Part shown: positions 1 through 8,056 of the stretch, piece after piece
Layout: each line of letters opens with the position of its first letter
Numbering within the stretch: position 1 is the stretch's first letter
Assembly (NCBI GenBank): GCA_039793985.1
Contig: JBAMMC010000008.1
Location: forward strand, 1-63,111
DNA: 63,111 bases
Reading direction: 5' to 3'
DNA from: ARK-14 sp002899805
Lineage (GTDB): Archaea; Thermoproteota; Thermoprotei_A; Sulfolobales; Fervidicoccaceae
The notes under the pieces: model-generated
What the model saw: only the letters and a program-made list of their open reading frames with translations
Database searches by the model: none
What the model was told of the DNA's origin: nothing
Position numbers and translations under genes: made by a program

Positions 1-86
1 CGCCGGGGGCGGGATTTGAACCCGCGCTCCCCGCATGGAGAACTGGCTCTCAAGGCCAGCCCCTTAGTCCGCTCGGGCACCCCGGC
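1..86 (-). tRNA. tRNA-Ser (UGA anticodon)
   Basis: Read on the minus strand this is a class II tRNA. The 7-bp acceptor stem is GCCGGGG/CCCCGGC with a G discriminator, as in serine tRNAs. The anticodon stem CTGGC/GCCAG closes loop CTTGAGA, giving anticodon TGA (reads UCA). A long variable arm is followed by the T arm GCGGG-TTCAAAT-CCCGC. No intron is visible. The 3' end lies at the window edge, so I cannot see whether CCA is encoded. Confidence 0.93.
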
Positions 87-168
87 TCCCGTGGTTACTA
101 ACTGATACTCTCAATATAGGAATAAAAATTTATTCCGTTGAAACAGAAACAGGAAGGGGTTGATTACT

Positions 169-1272
169 ATGAAGGAATTCAGAGCAGAAGAATACCTTTC
201 CTTTTTGAAAAAATACTCTGATGCCAATGGACCGAGTGGTTTCGAAGATGAGGTAAGAAGCCTAGTTATCGAAGACCTCAGAGAAGCCTCGGATAAGCTA
301 TGGATAGACTCTATGGGAAATGTGATAGCACTGAAGAGGGGAGCTACAGACAGAAAACTCATGGTCGCTGCGCATATGGATGAAATAGGATTAATAGTAA
401 AACATATCGATGAAAAAGGCTTCATTAGATTCTCTCCTATAGGTGGATGGAACGAGAGGATCCTACCAGGTTCAAGGGTGAGGATAAGAGCTTCTGGTGG
501 GAAGTGGGTCAGAGGGGTGATAGGTGTAAAGCCTCCGCATTTGATGACTCCAGAAGAAGAAAAGAAAGTAATCGAGATGAATAAGCTCTTCATAGATGTT
601 GGCGCTTCCAGTAAAGATGAAGTAACTTCGATGGGCATAGAGAAGGGGTCTCCCATAGTCTTCGATCAAGAGTTCGTGTCGCTGACCGGTTTCAGGGCGA
701 CCGGCAAAGCTCTAGACAACAGGGTCGGTTTGGTTGTTTCGCTCAAAGCATTCATCGAAGCTGAACCCAGGGATGCTTCATTCTACTTCGTGGCGACGGT
801 TCAGGAAGAGGTGGGTTTGAAAGGAGCTAGAACAAGCGCTTTTCAGATATCTCCTCACGTTGCACTAGCTCTGGATACTACTACGGCAAATGATGTCGCG
901 GATGTCGAGGAGCATGAAGCAGTTGCCAAGCTCGGTATGGGACCGGCTATAAAAATAGTCGATGGAAGGAGCGGAACAGGTCTGCTCACTCATCCCAAAG
1001 TCTTTGAGAAGTTGCTTTCTGTTGCCAAGGAAAGAGGGATCCCTTACCAGGCAGAAGTACTAACAGGAGGTACAACTGATTCCTCAGCAATACAGTTGAC
1101 AAAAGAGGGAGTTCCAGCTGGAACAATAAGCATACCAACGCGCTACATACATAGCCAGGTAGAGCTTCTCGATCTGAGAGATGTTCACGGCGCTGTTGAA
1201 TTACTAAAAGGATTTTATGAAAGCCTTTCCGTGGAATGGATCGATAGCATAAGAGAGAAGGTCATCAAATAA
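169..1272 (+). CDS. M42 family aminopeptidase (FrvX/TET-like)
   Basis: A co-catalytic metallopeptidase of family M42, expected to form large TET-type complexes that trim peptides in the cytoplasm. Visible family signatures: AAHMDEIGL near residue 69 (first metal His), KALDNRVG (bridging Asp), VQEEVG (catalytic Glu pair), ALDTTTA (metal Asp) and RYIHSQVE near the C terminus (last metal His). Length of 367 aa is normal. I start at ATG 169, with AGGAAGGGG ending 9 nt upstream; the in-frame TTG at 160 lies directly against that site and would have no spacing. Its 3' end overlaps by a few bases the convergent MATE gene. Substrate preference (acidic or hydrophobic) cannot be told from sequence. Confidence 0.9.
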   Translation: MKEFRAEEYLSFLKKYSDANGPSGFEDEVRSLVIEDLREASDKLWIDSMGNVIALKRGATDRKLMVAAHMDEIGLIVKHIDEKGFIRFSPIGGWNERILPGSRVRIRASGGKWVRGVIGVKPPHLMTPEEEKKVIEMNKLFIDVGASSKDEVTSMGIEKGSPIVFDQEFVSLTGFRATGKALDNRVGLVVSLKAFIEAEPRDASFYFVATVQEEVGLKGARTSAFQISPHVALALDTTTANDVADVEEHEAVAKLGMGPAIKIVDGRSGTGLLTHPKVFEKLLSVAKERGIPYQAEVLTGGTTDSSAIQLTKEGVPAGTISIPTRYIHSQVELLDLRDVHGAVELLKGFYESLSVEWIDSIREKVIK

Positions 1273-2641
1273 CGTACTCCTTTTTTCCGATGACTGGTTT
1301 CCACCAATTTCCTTTCAGCAGCCAGAGGACTGCCACGGTTCCTGAGATCAAATTGCTAAGGGACATTCCCATCCAAATCCCCTTTATCCCGAGGCCTACA
1401 GGACCCGGTCCCAAAACATATGACAAGAGATTTCTTATTAACCAAATCCTTATCAAGCTAATTACCATCATGAACCTCGTATGTCCGCTTCCTTGGGCGA
1501 CACCTCCCATGAGCTGAATTAGTTCGAAGAAAACAATAGTCAAACCCATATACAGGAAAAATTGTGAAGCCGCTAATACAACATCTTGATCATCTATAAA
1601 GAATGATGCTATATGTACTCCTAGAAAAGCGAAAGTGAGACCACCGATCGTGCCTATCATTGCTATCAACATCATCGTTTTCTTAACGACTTCTCTCGCC
1701 CTCTCTTCGAGCCCAGCTCCGAGGCTCTGTCCAACCATTATGCTTGTCGCTCCAATGAATCCTATAACAGCGAAATGGAGCAAATTCATAGGCCTATCTC
1801 CAACTCCCCAGGCTGCCAATGCTATGCTTCCCTGTGTGCTTATTATAGCGGTAAGCACAGTGAAGCCTAGTCCATCCATGAGCCAGGAAACGGAAAGCGG
1901 ACCTCCTATTTTCAACATCAGCTTAATAATTTTCATATCTGGTCGCATGTACTTGCGCTCAAGTTTAACGCCTATACTGCCATCGGTTATGAGCTTGAGG
2001 GAAATCAAGGAAACCGTAAATCTAGAAAACAGCGTTGACAAAGCGGCGCCGGAAACTTCCAATCTTGGGAAAGGTCCTATGCCCAAAATAAGAAACGGAT
2101 CCAAAAGAGCGTTCATCATTATACCTGCTATATTCAACTTCATAGGCAATATGGTATTTCCTGCAGCAGAAACAACAGCTCTGAAGCTTTCCCAAAGGGA
2201 TATGAATAAAATGCTAATGAAAAATATCCTAGAGTAAGAAACAGCATAAGGTAACACATCCGAAGGTATACCGATTGTTCTCAATATGAATTCTATAGTT
2301 AGAAATCCAAAAATTCCTATGATGATGCTGGTAAAAATGCCCAGAAAGTAGACTTGCCCCACACTCTTCTTCACACCCTCCTCATTACTTGCCCCCCTGT
2401 ATTGCGAAACTAGCGCAGTTCCCGATGCTAAAAGCCCACTCATTGCGGCAATAAAGACTGAGATGAGAGGCCAGGAAGATGAAGGAGCGGCAACGGCATC
2501 CTTTCCAATTCTGCCAAGCCAGAATACATTCGCCAAATCATATAGAACTTGTGCCATTTCTGAAATAGCTAGTGGTATCCCTAGCTTCACAAGAGTTCTG
2601 TAAATGCTTCCTCTCAATATTTCATCTTTGCTAGCAGACAA
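1265..2641 (-). CDS. MATE family efflux transporter
   Basis: A 458-residue polytopic membrane protein of the MATE (multi-antimicrobial extrusion) family, which exports organic cations or other small molecules using H+ or Na+ gradients. The N terminus (GIPLAISEMAQVLYDLANVFWLGRIG) is the typical first MATE helix, and about twelve hydrophobic segments follow in two similar halves; the second half restarts around MLKIGGPLSVSWLMDGLGFTV. The gene is convergent with the M42 peptidase and diverges from the ribosomal cluster, so it is probably its own transcription unit. The substrate is unknown. Confidence 0.9.
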   Translation of the reverse strand: MSASKDEILRGSIYRTLVKLGIPLAISEMAQVLYDLANVFWLGRIGKDAVAAPSSSWPLISVFIAAMSGLLASGTALVSQYRGASNEEGVKKSVGQVYFLGIFTSIIIGIFGFLTIEFILRTIGIPSDVLPYAVSYSRIFFISILFISLWESFRAVVSAAGNTILPMKLNIAGIMMNALLDPFLILGIGPFPRLEVSGAALSTLFSRFTVSLISLKLITDGSIGVKLERKYMRPDMKIIKLMLKIGGPLSVSWLMDGLGFTVLTAIISTQGSIALAAWGVGDRPMNLLHFAVIGFIGATSIMVGQSLGAGLEERAREVVKKTMMLIAMIGTIGGLTFAFLGVHIASFFIDDQDVVLAASQFFLYMGLTIVFFELIQLMGGVAQGSGHTRFMMVISLIRIWLIRNLLSYVLGPGPVGLGIKGIWMGMSLSNLISGTVAVLWLLKGNWWKPVIGKKEYVI

Positions 2642-2737
2642 ATCTCTGTAACCTCATTTTATTTCAAAGAAAAACACACCTTTTTAAATGAAAGCTAAAA
2701 GATTAAATAAATTCTGGATCTAGGTTCAGAAATCAAG

Positions 2738-2745
2738 TATAAAAA
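2738..2745 (+). promoter_or_regulatory. TATA box for the S13 operon
   Basis: TATAAAAA preceded by purine-rich AATCAAG fits an archaeal BRE/TATA element. Transcription would begin near 2767, leaving a leader of about 55 nt before the S13 ATG. Confidence 0.6.
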
Positions 2746-2787
2746 CCCTTTACTCCATATAACTTATGCGCATGCTTAAGCTGTTGG

Positions 2788-2806
2788 TCGCGAAGTCTAT
2801 TCGCGG
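2788..2806 (+). promoter_or_regulatory. Leader hairpin before S13
   Basis: TCGCGAA and TTCGCGG form a 7-bp stem (one U-G pair) around the 5-nt loop GTCTA, immediately before the ribosome-binding region GGGAGTGAAG of S13. Its position next to the Shine-Dalgarno site suggests translational control, but this is inference. Confidence 0.45.
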
Positions 2807-2821
2807 GAGTGAAGAAGTAAT

Positions 2822-3304
2822 ATGTCGCAAACCGAGGGAGGATTCCGTTATATAGTAAGAGTAGCAGGAACTGACCTAGATGGGAGGAAAAAGCTAGCAT
2901 ATGGACTTGCCGGAATAAAGGGGATAGGTTACACTACTGCGTACACACTTTTGAAAAGTCTAGGAATCGATCCTGAGAAGAGGACAGGTTTTCTTACAGA
3001 GGAGGAGGTGGAGAAGATAGAAAGAGCAATATCTCAGCTATCCAGCGAGAAGATACTACCTGATTGGATGCTGAATAGAAGAAAGGACATAGAAACGGGA
3101 GAAAATATGCACTTGATAGGATCAGATCTAATCTTCAAGGTAAAACAAGATATTGAGAAGGAAAAGAAGATAAAGAGCTGGAGAGGAATAAGGCACTCCC
3201 TCGGCCTCAAAGTCAGAGGTCAGAGAACACACACGACAGGAAGACTTGGAGTCACAGTTGGTGTATCTAAGAAGAAGAAGCAGACACAAGCCAGTCAGGG
3301 GTGA
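2822..3304 (+). CDS. rps13: 30S ribosomal protein S13 (uS13)
   Basis: Small-subunit head protein that contacts the large subunit at bridge B1. The sequence has the uS13 pattern: RIAGTDL-like N terminus (RVAGTDLDGRKKLAYGLAGIKGIG), a helical middle, and the basic C-terminal motif LKVRGQRTHTTGR that reaches the P-site tRNA. 160 aa, as expected for archaeal S13. First gene of the S13-S4-S11-RpoD cluster; S4 follows after 5 nt, so the two are co-transcribed. Confidence 0.97.
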   Translation: MSQTEGGFRYIVRVAGTDLDGRKKLAYGLAGIKGIGYTTAYTLLKSLGIDPEKRTGFLTEEEVEKIERAISQLSSEKILPDWMLNRRKDIETGENMHLIGSDLIFKVKQDIEKEKKIKSWRGIRHSLGLKVRGQRTHTTGRLGVTVGVSKKKKQTQASQG

Positions 3305-3309
3305 TTTGA

Positions 3310-3816
3310 ATGGGCGATCCCAGAAAGCTGAGGAGGAAGTGGTCAGGACCAGGGCATCCTTGGGATAAAGTGAGGCTTGAAGAAGAAATCAGGATAATGG
3401 GAAAGTATGGATTGAGGAATAAAAGGGAGATATGGGTCGCACAAACTATGGCGAGAAAGATAAGGCATAGAGCCAGGCAGCTACAGGCTCTTCCCGAAGC
3501 TCTCAGGAAGGCCGAGGAAGAATCCCTCCTTCGAAGATTGGTCTCTCTCGGTATTGTCGGAGAGAAATCAACCCTGGACGATCTCTTATCAATATCGGCT
3601 GAACAAATACTTAACAGAAGGTTGCAAACCATTGTATACCAGAAGGGTCTAGCAAAGACCCCGTACCAAGCTAGACAACTCATCGTTCACGGGCACATAG
3701 GTATAGCTGGCAGGAGGGTCACGAGTCCAGGGTATCTTGTCAGCAGAGAAGAAGAGGATTTGATAGATCTCCTTCCAAACAGCCCTTTCAAGAAGATCTT
3801 GGAGGAGGCAAGGTGA
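3310..3816 (+). CDS. rps4: 30S ribosomal protein S4 (uS4)
   Basis: Primary 16S rRNA-binding protein. The archaeal/eukaryotic S9e-type N terminus (MGDPRKLRRKWSGPGHPWDK) is present, and an S4 RNA-binding domain follows near residues 108-160 (RRLQTIVYQKGLAKTPYQAR, VHGHIGIAGRRV). 168 aa is normal. The start overlaps the S13 Shine-Dalgarno-like tail GGGGTGATTTGA. It lies in the conserved archaeal order S13-S4-S11-RpoD. Confidence 0.97.
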   Translation: MGDPRKLRRKWSGPGHPWDKVRLEEEIRIMGKYGLRNKREIWVAQTMARKIRHRARQLQALPEALRKAEEESLLRRLVSLGIVGEKSTLDDLLSISAEQILNRRLQTIVYQKGLAKTPYQARQLIVHGHIGIAGRRVTSPGYLVSREEEDLIDLLPNSPFKKILEEAR

Positions 3817-3821
3817 TTTGA

Positions 3822-4223
3822 ATGGCATTATCTTCTAGAGAGCTGAAGTGGGGAATAGCTCACATTTATTCTAGCTTGAACAATACTATTGTTCACATCA
3901 CAGACCTTTCGGGAGCTGAAACAGCTTCTAGAGTTTCGGGAGGAATGGTAGTGAAGGCTGATAGAGAGAAGCCATCTCCGTATGCTGCGATGATAAGCGC
4001 ATCAAGAGCTGCTCAAGTTGCTATGGACAGAGGTATTACGGCGATACATATAAAGGTAAGAGCACCGGGAGGACACGGATTGAAAACCCCTGGACCTGGA
4101 GCACAGGCAGCAATTAGGGCACTAGCTAGGTCAGGCTTCATAATAGGAAGGATAGAGGACGTTACCCCAATTCCCCACGATTCAACCAGAAGACCAGGAG
4201 GAAGAAGAGGAAGAAGAGTCTAA
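3822..4223 (+). CDS. rps11: 30S ribosomal protein S11 (uS11)
   Basis: Platform protein of the small subunit, near the mRNA exit. Recognisable by WGIAHIYSSLNNTIVHITDLSGAET, the ASRAAQVAMDRG helix, the motif KVRAPGGHGLKTPGPGAQAA and the very basic tail RRPGGRRGRRV. 133 aa, typical. Starts at ATG 3822 behind AAGGTGATTTGA, which overlaps the end of S4. RpoD follows 14 nt later. Confidence 0.97.
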   Translation: MALSSRELKWGIAHIYSSLNNTIVHITDLSGAETASRVSGGMVVKADREKPSPYAAMISASRAAQVAMDRGITAIHIKVRAPGGHGLKTPGPGAQAAIRALARSGFIIGRIEDVTPIPHDSTRRPGGRRGRRV

Positions 4224-4237
4224 AAAGTACGAAGGTC

Positions 4238-5083
4238 ATGGGCATGGTCGTGAGCAACATTTCGATAAATGGGAGTACGGCTGAGATATATTTCATTGAC
4301 ATCCCAACAGAAATACTATCAGCGCTACGGAGAATAATAATAGAAGAAGTACCGACGATGGCAGTAGACAATGTACTCGTTCTAGAGAACAATTCGATTT
4401 TGCACGATGAAGTTCTAGCTCACAGAATAGCTATGATCCCATTCAATAGCGAAAAGGCGATTGAAAAATACAATTCACCTGAAAAGTGTGTGGAATGCCT
4501 CCAATGCGAGGGCTGTTATAGTAGAGCATATTTGGAAGTTTCCAACGAAGATAGTGAAAGAAAGGTAGTCTATGCTCGAGAAATCAGAACTGAGGATCCC
4601 GAAATAGCTCCTGCTATCCCAGATATTCCAATAATAGTTTTAGGAAAGGGACAAAAGATATCTATGGAATTGGAGCTGAGACTTGGAAGGGGAAAGGAAC
4701 ACATAAAATGGAGTCCAGTATCGATTTCGGTCCTTCTTTCAGTTCCTTCAATAGAGTATGATCTAACCAGTTGTTCAAATCTGTCAGAATGTTTGAAATG
4801 CATATCCAGCTACAACGAGAAATTAGCGAATCAAATATCTGAAGAGAAGAAGGGATCTATGAAACTCGAGAAATTTCAAAATACGAGCCTTCTCAGATTC
4901 TGCGAAGAGAAGACTTGCTCTGGATGCATTAAGGTTAATTATCTTGATAATGAAAGAATCTTGAGGTTTGAATCTTCGGGTTCACTTTCACCACAGACAA
5001 TTTTGAAAATCTCCCTTGAGATATTAAGGGAGAAGCTCGAAAATCTCGAGAAAATGATAAGCGAGATAGAAGGTGAAGCATGA
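4238..5083 (+). CDS. rpoD: DNA-directed RNA polymerase subunit D (Rpo3)
   Basis: Platform subunit equivalent to one bacterial alpha and eukaryotic Rpb3; it pairs with subunit L to nucleate polymerase assembly. The N terminus (DIPTEILSALRRIIIEEVPTMAVD) is the alpha-like dimerisation motif, and GRGKEHIKWSPVS marks the end of the inserted domain. Cysteines cluster in three places: KCVECLQCEGC near residue 83-93, CSNLSECLKC near 178, and CEEKTCSGC near 220. These could bind zinc or a partial Fe-S site, but I do not see the regular ferredoxin-type C-x2-C-x2-C-x3-CP motif. 281 aa. The 3' end overlaps L18e by 4 nt. Confidence 0.95.
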   Translation: MGMVVSNISINGSTAEIYFIDIPTEILSALRRIIIEEVPTMAVDNVLVLENNSILHDEVLAHRIAMIPFNSEKAIEKYNSPEKCVECLQCEGCYSRAYLEVSNEDSERKVVYAREIRTEDPEIAPAIPDIPIIVLGKGQKISMELELRLGRGKEHIKWSPVSISVLLSVPSIEYDLTSCSNLSECLKCISSYNEKLANQISEEKKGSMKLEKFQNTSLLRFCEEKTCSGCIKVNYLDNERILRFESSGSLSPQTILKISLEILREKLENLEKMISEIEGEA

Positions 5084-5460
5084 TGAATAGGTCGGGAACG
5101 ACTAACATACATAGGAGAAAAGCGATAAGATATTTCAGAGTAGTTTCTTCAAAGACAGGTCAGTCTCTATGGGAAAGGGTAGCCGAGATTCTCAACTCAC
5201 CTAGAAGGAAGAAAGTAGAAGTGAACCTATCTAAAATAAATCGCTTTGCAGATGAAGGAGAAGTTGTGATAATCCCTGGAAAAGTGCTTGGTGGTGGAAA
5301 GATAGAAAAAAAGATCACTGTTCTCGCGGACAACGTCTCATCAAAGGCATATGAAAAGCTGAGGAGCGCTGGATGTACTCTAATCTTTCTCAACGATTTG
5401 GTGGGAAATAGAGAATTACTAGAGAAATTGAAGGGTTCTAAAGTCAAGATAATCAAATGA
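5080..5460 (+). CDS. rpl18e: 50S ribosomal protein L18e (eL18)
   Basis: Archaeal/eukaryotic-specific large-subunit protein. The L15/L18e fold is recognisable from RKKVEVNLSKINRFADEGEVVIIPGKVLGGGKIEKKITV and the C-terminal YEKLRSAGC. 126 aa, typical. The ATGA overlap with rpoD indicates coupled translation; L13 follows on the other side behind a Shine-Dalgarno site that overlaps this gene's stop. Confidence 0.95.
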   Translation: MMNRSGTTNIHRRKAIRYFRVVSSKTGQSLWERVAEILNSPRRKKVEVNLSKINRFADEGEVVIIPGKVLGGGKIEKKITVLADNVSSKAYEKLRSAGCTLIFLNDLVGNRELLEKLKGSKVKIIK

Positions 5461-5470
5461 GGTGATCAGT

Positions 5471-5920
5471 GTGGAATCACAGGAAAGCGAGGTTCTAATA
5501 GATGCAACAGGGCTCATATTGGGTAGAATGGCTTCGGTTATAGCTAAAATGCTTCTCCAAGGTAAAAAGGTAATAGTGGTAAATGCTGAAAAGGCTGTCA
5601 TAAGCGGTGAGAAGAGGAGGATTGAGGAAGGATATAGGAACCTTTGGAAGGTAAGAACATTCAGAAATCCAGATAAACAGGGTATGAGGAGGCCGAAAAA
5701 TCCGGCAGGCATAGTTAAAAGAACTATCAAAGGGATGTTGCCAGAAAAGCCAAAAGGTAGAGAGGCATTGAAGAACTTAAAAGTATATGTAGGGCTTCCC
5801 AAGGAGCTCGAAGGTAAAACCTTAATTAAAATAGAGAGCGCCGATGCTTCTAAGTTAAACACAAAATACATAACTGTTGGTGAATTAGCTAAACTACTGG
5901 GATGGGGTGAAAAAGCTTGA
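5471..5920 (+). CDS. rpl13: 50S ribosomal protein L13 (uL13)
   Basis: Large-subunit assembly protein. Signatures include LIDATGLILGRMASVIAKMLLQGK, VVNAEKAVISGEKRR and the motif KNPAGIVKRTIKGMLPEK. I choose GTG 5471 rather than GTG 5462: the strong Shine-Dalgarno sequence GAGGTGATC occupies 5459-5467, so 5462 lies inside it. The product is then 149 aa. The 3' end overlaps S9 by 4 nt. Confidence 0.94.
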   Translation: MESQESEVLIDATGLILGRMASVIAKMLLQGKKVIVVNAEKAVISGEKRRIEEGYRNLWKVRTFRNPDKQGMRRPKNPAGIVKRTIKGMLPEKPKGREALKNLKVYVGLPKELEGKTLIKIESADASKLNTKYITVGELAKLLGWGEKA

Positions 5921-6318
5921 AGTTTGTCCTTTCTGCAGCGAAGAGAAAAACAGCGGTCGCAAGAGTCATGATTAAGGAAGGAAAAGGCAGAGTATACGTC
6001 AATGATGTTCCACTTGAACTTCATCAGATAGAACTATTCAGGAACAAGATTATGGAACCCCTGCTTCTTTTAGGTACAGAGTATAGGGGGAAGGTCGATA
6101 TTATCGTCAGAGTTAGTGGAGGAGGGGTAATGTCCCAAGCTGATGCGGCTAGAACAGCTATATCCAGAGGATTAGTCAAGTATTTCGAGAGTGAACAGCT
6201 TAAGAAGATATTCTTGGAGTATGACAGGGTTATGCTAGCTGGAGATCCAAGGCAGACTGAACCAGAGAAATACATGCGATACAGTGCTAGGAGAAGGTGG
6301 CAGAAGTCCTACAGGTGA
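5917..6318 (+). CDS. rps9: 30S ribosomal protein S9 (uS9)
   Basis: Its C-terminal tail reaches the P-site tRNA anticodon. The sequence shows the uS9 pattern: AAKRKTAVARVMIKEGKG, VSGGGVMSQADAARTAISRGL and the terminal RYSARRRWQKSYR. 133 aa. The start is TTG 5917, overlapping the end of L13 and following GGGGTGAAAAAGC. Confidence 0.96.
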   Translation: MKFVLSAAKRKTAVARVMIKEGKGRVYVNDVPLELHQIELFRNKIMEPLLLLGTEYRGKVDIIVRVSGGGVMSQADAARTAISRGLVKYFESEQLKKIFLEYDRVMLAGDPRQTEPEKYMRYSARRRWQKSYR

Positions 6319-6324
6319 TTCGAT

Positions 6325-6525
6325 TTGATTATTCCTGTCAGATGTTATACCTGCGGTAGACCTATCGGACATCTTTGGGAGCCCTTTAAGGAAAGAGTGG
6401 AGAAGGGAGAGGATCCCGAGAAAGTACTCGATGAGCTTGGAGTGACGAGGTACTGCTGCAGGAGGACTTTAATTTCACACATAGATCTCATCGACCAAGT
6501 TATTAAGTTCAAACCGATGAGGTGA
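6325..6525 (+). CDS. rpoN: DNA-directed RNA polymerase subunit N (Rpo10)
   Basis: Small zinc-binding subunit equivalent to Rpb10, sitting under the D/L platform. CYTCGRPIG near residue 7-10 and CCRR near 44-45 form the unusual CxxC...CC zinc motif. 66 aa, the expected length. TTG start behind AGGTGATTCGA. In many crenarchaea rpoK and enolase follow rpoN; here the next gene is directly rps2, whose ribosome-binding site overlaps this stop codon. Confidence 0.96.
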   Translation: MIIPVRCYTCGRPIGHLWEPFKERVEKGEDPEKVLDELGVTRYCCRRTLISHIDLIDQVIKFKPMR

Positions 6526-6530
6526 ACTTC

Positions 6531-7184
6531 ATGTCCAACGAAGAAAGTAAGATGAAGAGTGAGATAGAGTCCCATGCATTGGAGTTGCTTGTTCCTATAG
6601 ACCAGTACCTGGCTGCTGGAGTCCATATAGGAACTTATGTCTGCAATAAGGCAATGAGGGAGTTCGTCTATAGGATAAGACCAGATGGTCTCTACGTCCT
6701 CGATGTCAGAAAAATAGATGAGAGGCTCAGGATTGCATCAAAAATGATAGCTAGATACGAACCTGAAAAGGTTTTGGTAGTGAGTGTAAGGCAGTATGGT
6801 CACCAGTCAGTGAAGAAATTTTCACAATATACGAGAGCAAAGAGCATAACAGGAAGAGTCATCCCAGGAGTGCTCACAAATCCACGGCTTGAATACTATA
6901 TGGAACCCGAACTTGTTCTTGTCACTGACCCAAGGGCAGATCAGCAGATAATCACGGAGGCTTTCAGGATAGGAGTGCCTGTTGTATCATTCAGCGATAC
7001 AGACAATAGAATTGATGGGATAGACCTCATAATCCCAGCAAACAACAAGGGCAGAAGAAGTTTGGCGCTATTGTATTGGATACTTACTAGGCAGGTTCTC
7101 AGAGAAAGAGGAGAGCTAGCTCAAAATGCCGATCTTCCTGAATCCCCCGATGCTTTTGAGACTAAAATCGGTGGGAAAACTTGA
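6531..7184 (+). CDS. rps2: 30S ribosomal protein S2 (uS2)
   Basis: Small-subunit body protein. Signatures are LLVPIDQYLAAGVHIGTYVCNKAM, GLYVLDVRKIDERLRIA, VIPGVLTNPRL and the VTDPRADQQIITEAFRIGVPVV stretch. I start at ATG 6531 (217 aa), because GATGAGGTGA at 6517-6526 is the ribosome-binding site and the earlier in-frame GTG at 6522 lies within it. The last bases overlap the MEMO-like gene. Confidence 0.95.
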   Translation: MSNEESKMKSEIESHALELLVPIDQYLAAGVHIGTYVCNKAMREFVYRIRPDGLYVLDVRKIDERLRIASKMIARYEPEKVLVVSVRQYGHQSVKKFSQYTRAKSITGRVIPGVLTNPRLEYYMEPELVLVTDPRADQQIITEAFRIGVPVVSFSDTDNRIDGIDLIIPANNKGRRSLALLYWILTRQVLRERGELAQNADLPESPDAFETKIGGKT

Positions 7185-8056
7185 GCTTGGAGCTTGAAAG
7201 GGAGCCGGTTGCAGCTGGGACTTTTTATGAGTTCCGCAAGGAGGCTCTAGAAGAGCAGATAAAAAAGGCATTTCTTCACCCCATCGGTCCGGGAAAAATA
7301 CCCGATAAGAGTGAAGGAAAAGAAAGGAAATCATTTGGATACATTTCACCTCACGCAGGTTACATGTATTCTGGTCCTGTAGCTGCCCACACCTATTATG
7401 CAATGAGCAAGGAAAAGAAACCGGAGACAATTATCATAATCGGTCCTAATCACACAGGATTAGGACCTGGTGTTTCTCTTGCTCCATGGAAGTATTGGAG
7501 GACTCCTCTAGGAAAAATAGAAGTAGATGAGGAGCTCAGGGATTATCTTATAGCGAATTCAAAGATAATAATTCCTGAATATAGCGCACACCTTTATGAG
7601 CATAGCATCGAAGTACAACTGCCTTTTATACAGTTCATATATGGCGATGGTGTAAAGATCCTTCCGATAGTAATGAAAGAGCAATCCCCCAGAGTAGCTG
7701 AAGCACTTGCCCATGAGCTTCTCGATTCTTTAACTAAATATAAACGAGATTTTCTGATCATAGCGAGCACAGATATGTCTCATTATGAACCTCACAGCAC
7801 AGCTTCTGAAAAGGACTCAAAAGCTTTTGAAAAGATCAAAGAAGGAGACCCATCTAAATTCTTCGAGTTTATAATAAAGAAAGAAGTTTCAATGTGTGGT
7901 CCAGGTGGTGTTATGGTGCTCATGTTCATCAGGATGAAACTTGGAGGAGGTAACCCTATTCTGCTGAAATATGCCACTTCGGGAGATGTAACAGGTGATA
8001 GAGAAGCTGTAGTTGGATATCTCTCCGCCATGTTTCCTATTAAAAGTGATATTTGA
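7181..8056 (+). CDS. MEMO1 family protein (AmmeMemoRadiSam B-like)
   Basis: Member of the MEMO family, structurally related to class III extradiol dioxygenases. Candidate metal ligands are visible: SPHAGYMYSGPVAAHTY, IIGPNHTGLG, and TDMSHYEP; CGPGGVMVLM is also typical. 291 aa, family length. TTG start overlapping the end of rps2. The biochemical function of archaeal members is not established. Its place between rps2 and isoprenoid genes is conserved in Crenarchaea. Confidence 0.9.
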   Translation: MSLELEREPVAAGTFYEFRKEALEEQIKKAFLHPIGPGKIPDKSEGKERKSFGYISPHAGYMYSGPVAAHTYYAMSKEKKPETIIIIGPNHTGLGPGVSLAPWKYWRTPLGKIEVDEELRDYLIANSKIIIPEYSAHLYEHSIEVQLPFIQFIYGDGVKILPIVMKEQSPRVAEALAHELLDSLTKYKRDFLIIASTDMSHYEPHSTASEKDSKAFEKIKEGDPSKFFEFIIKKEVSMCGPGGVMVLMFIRMKLGGGNPILLKYATSGDVTGDREAVVGYLSAMFPIKSDI

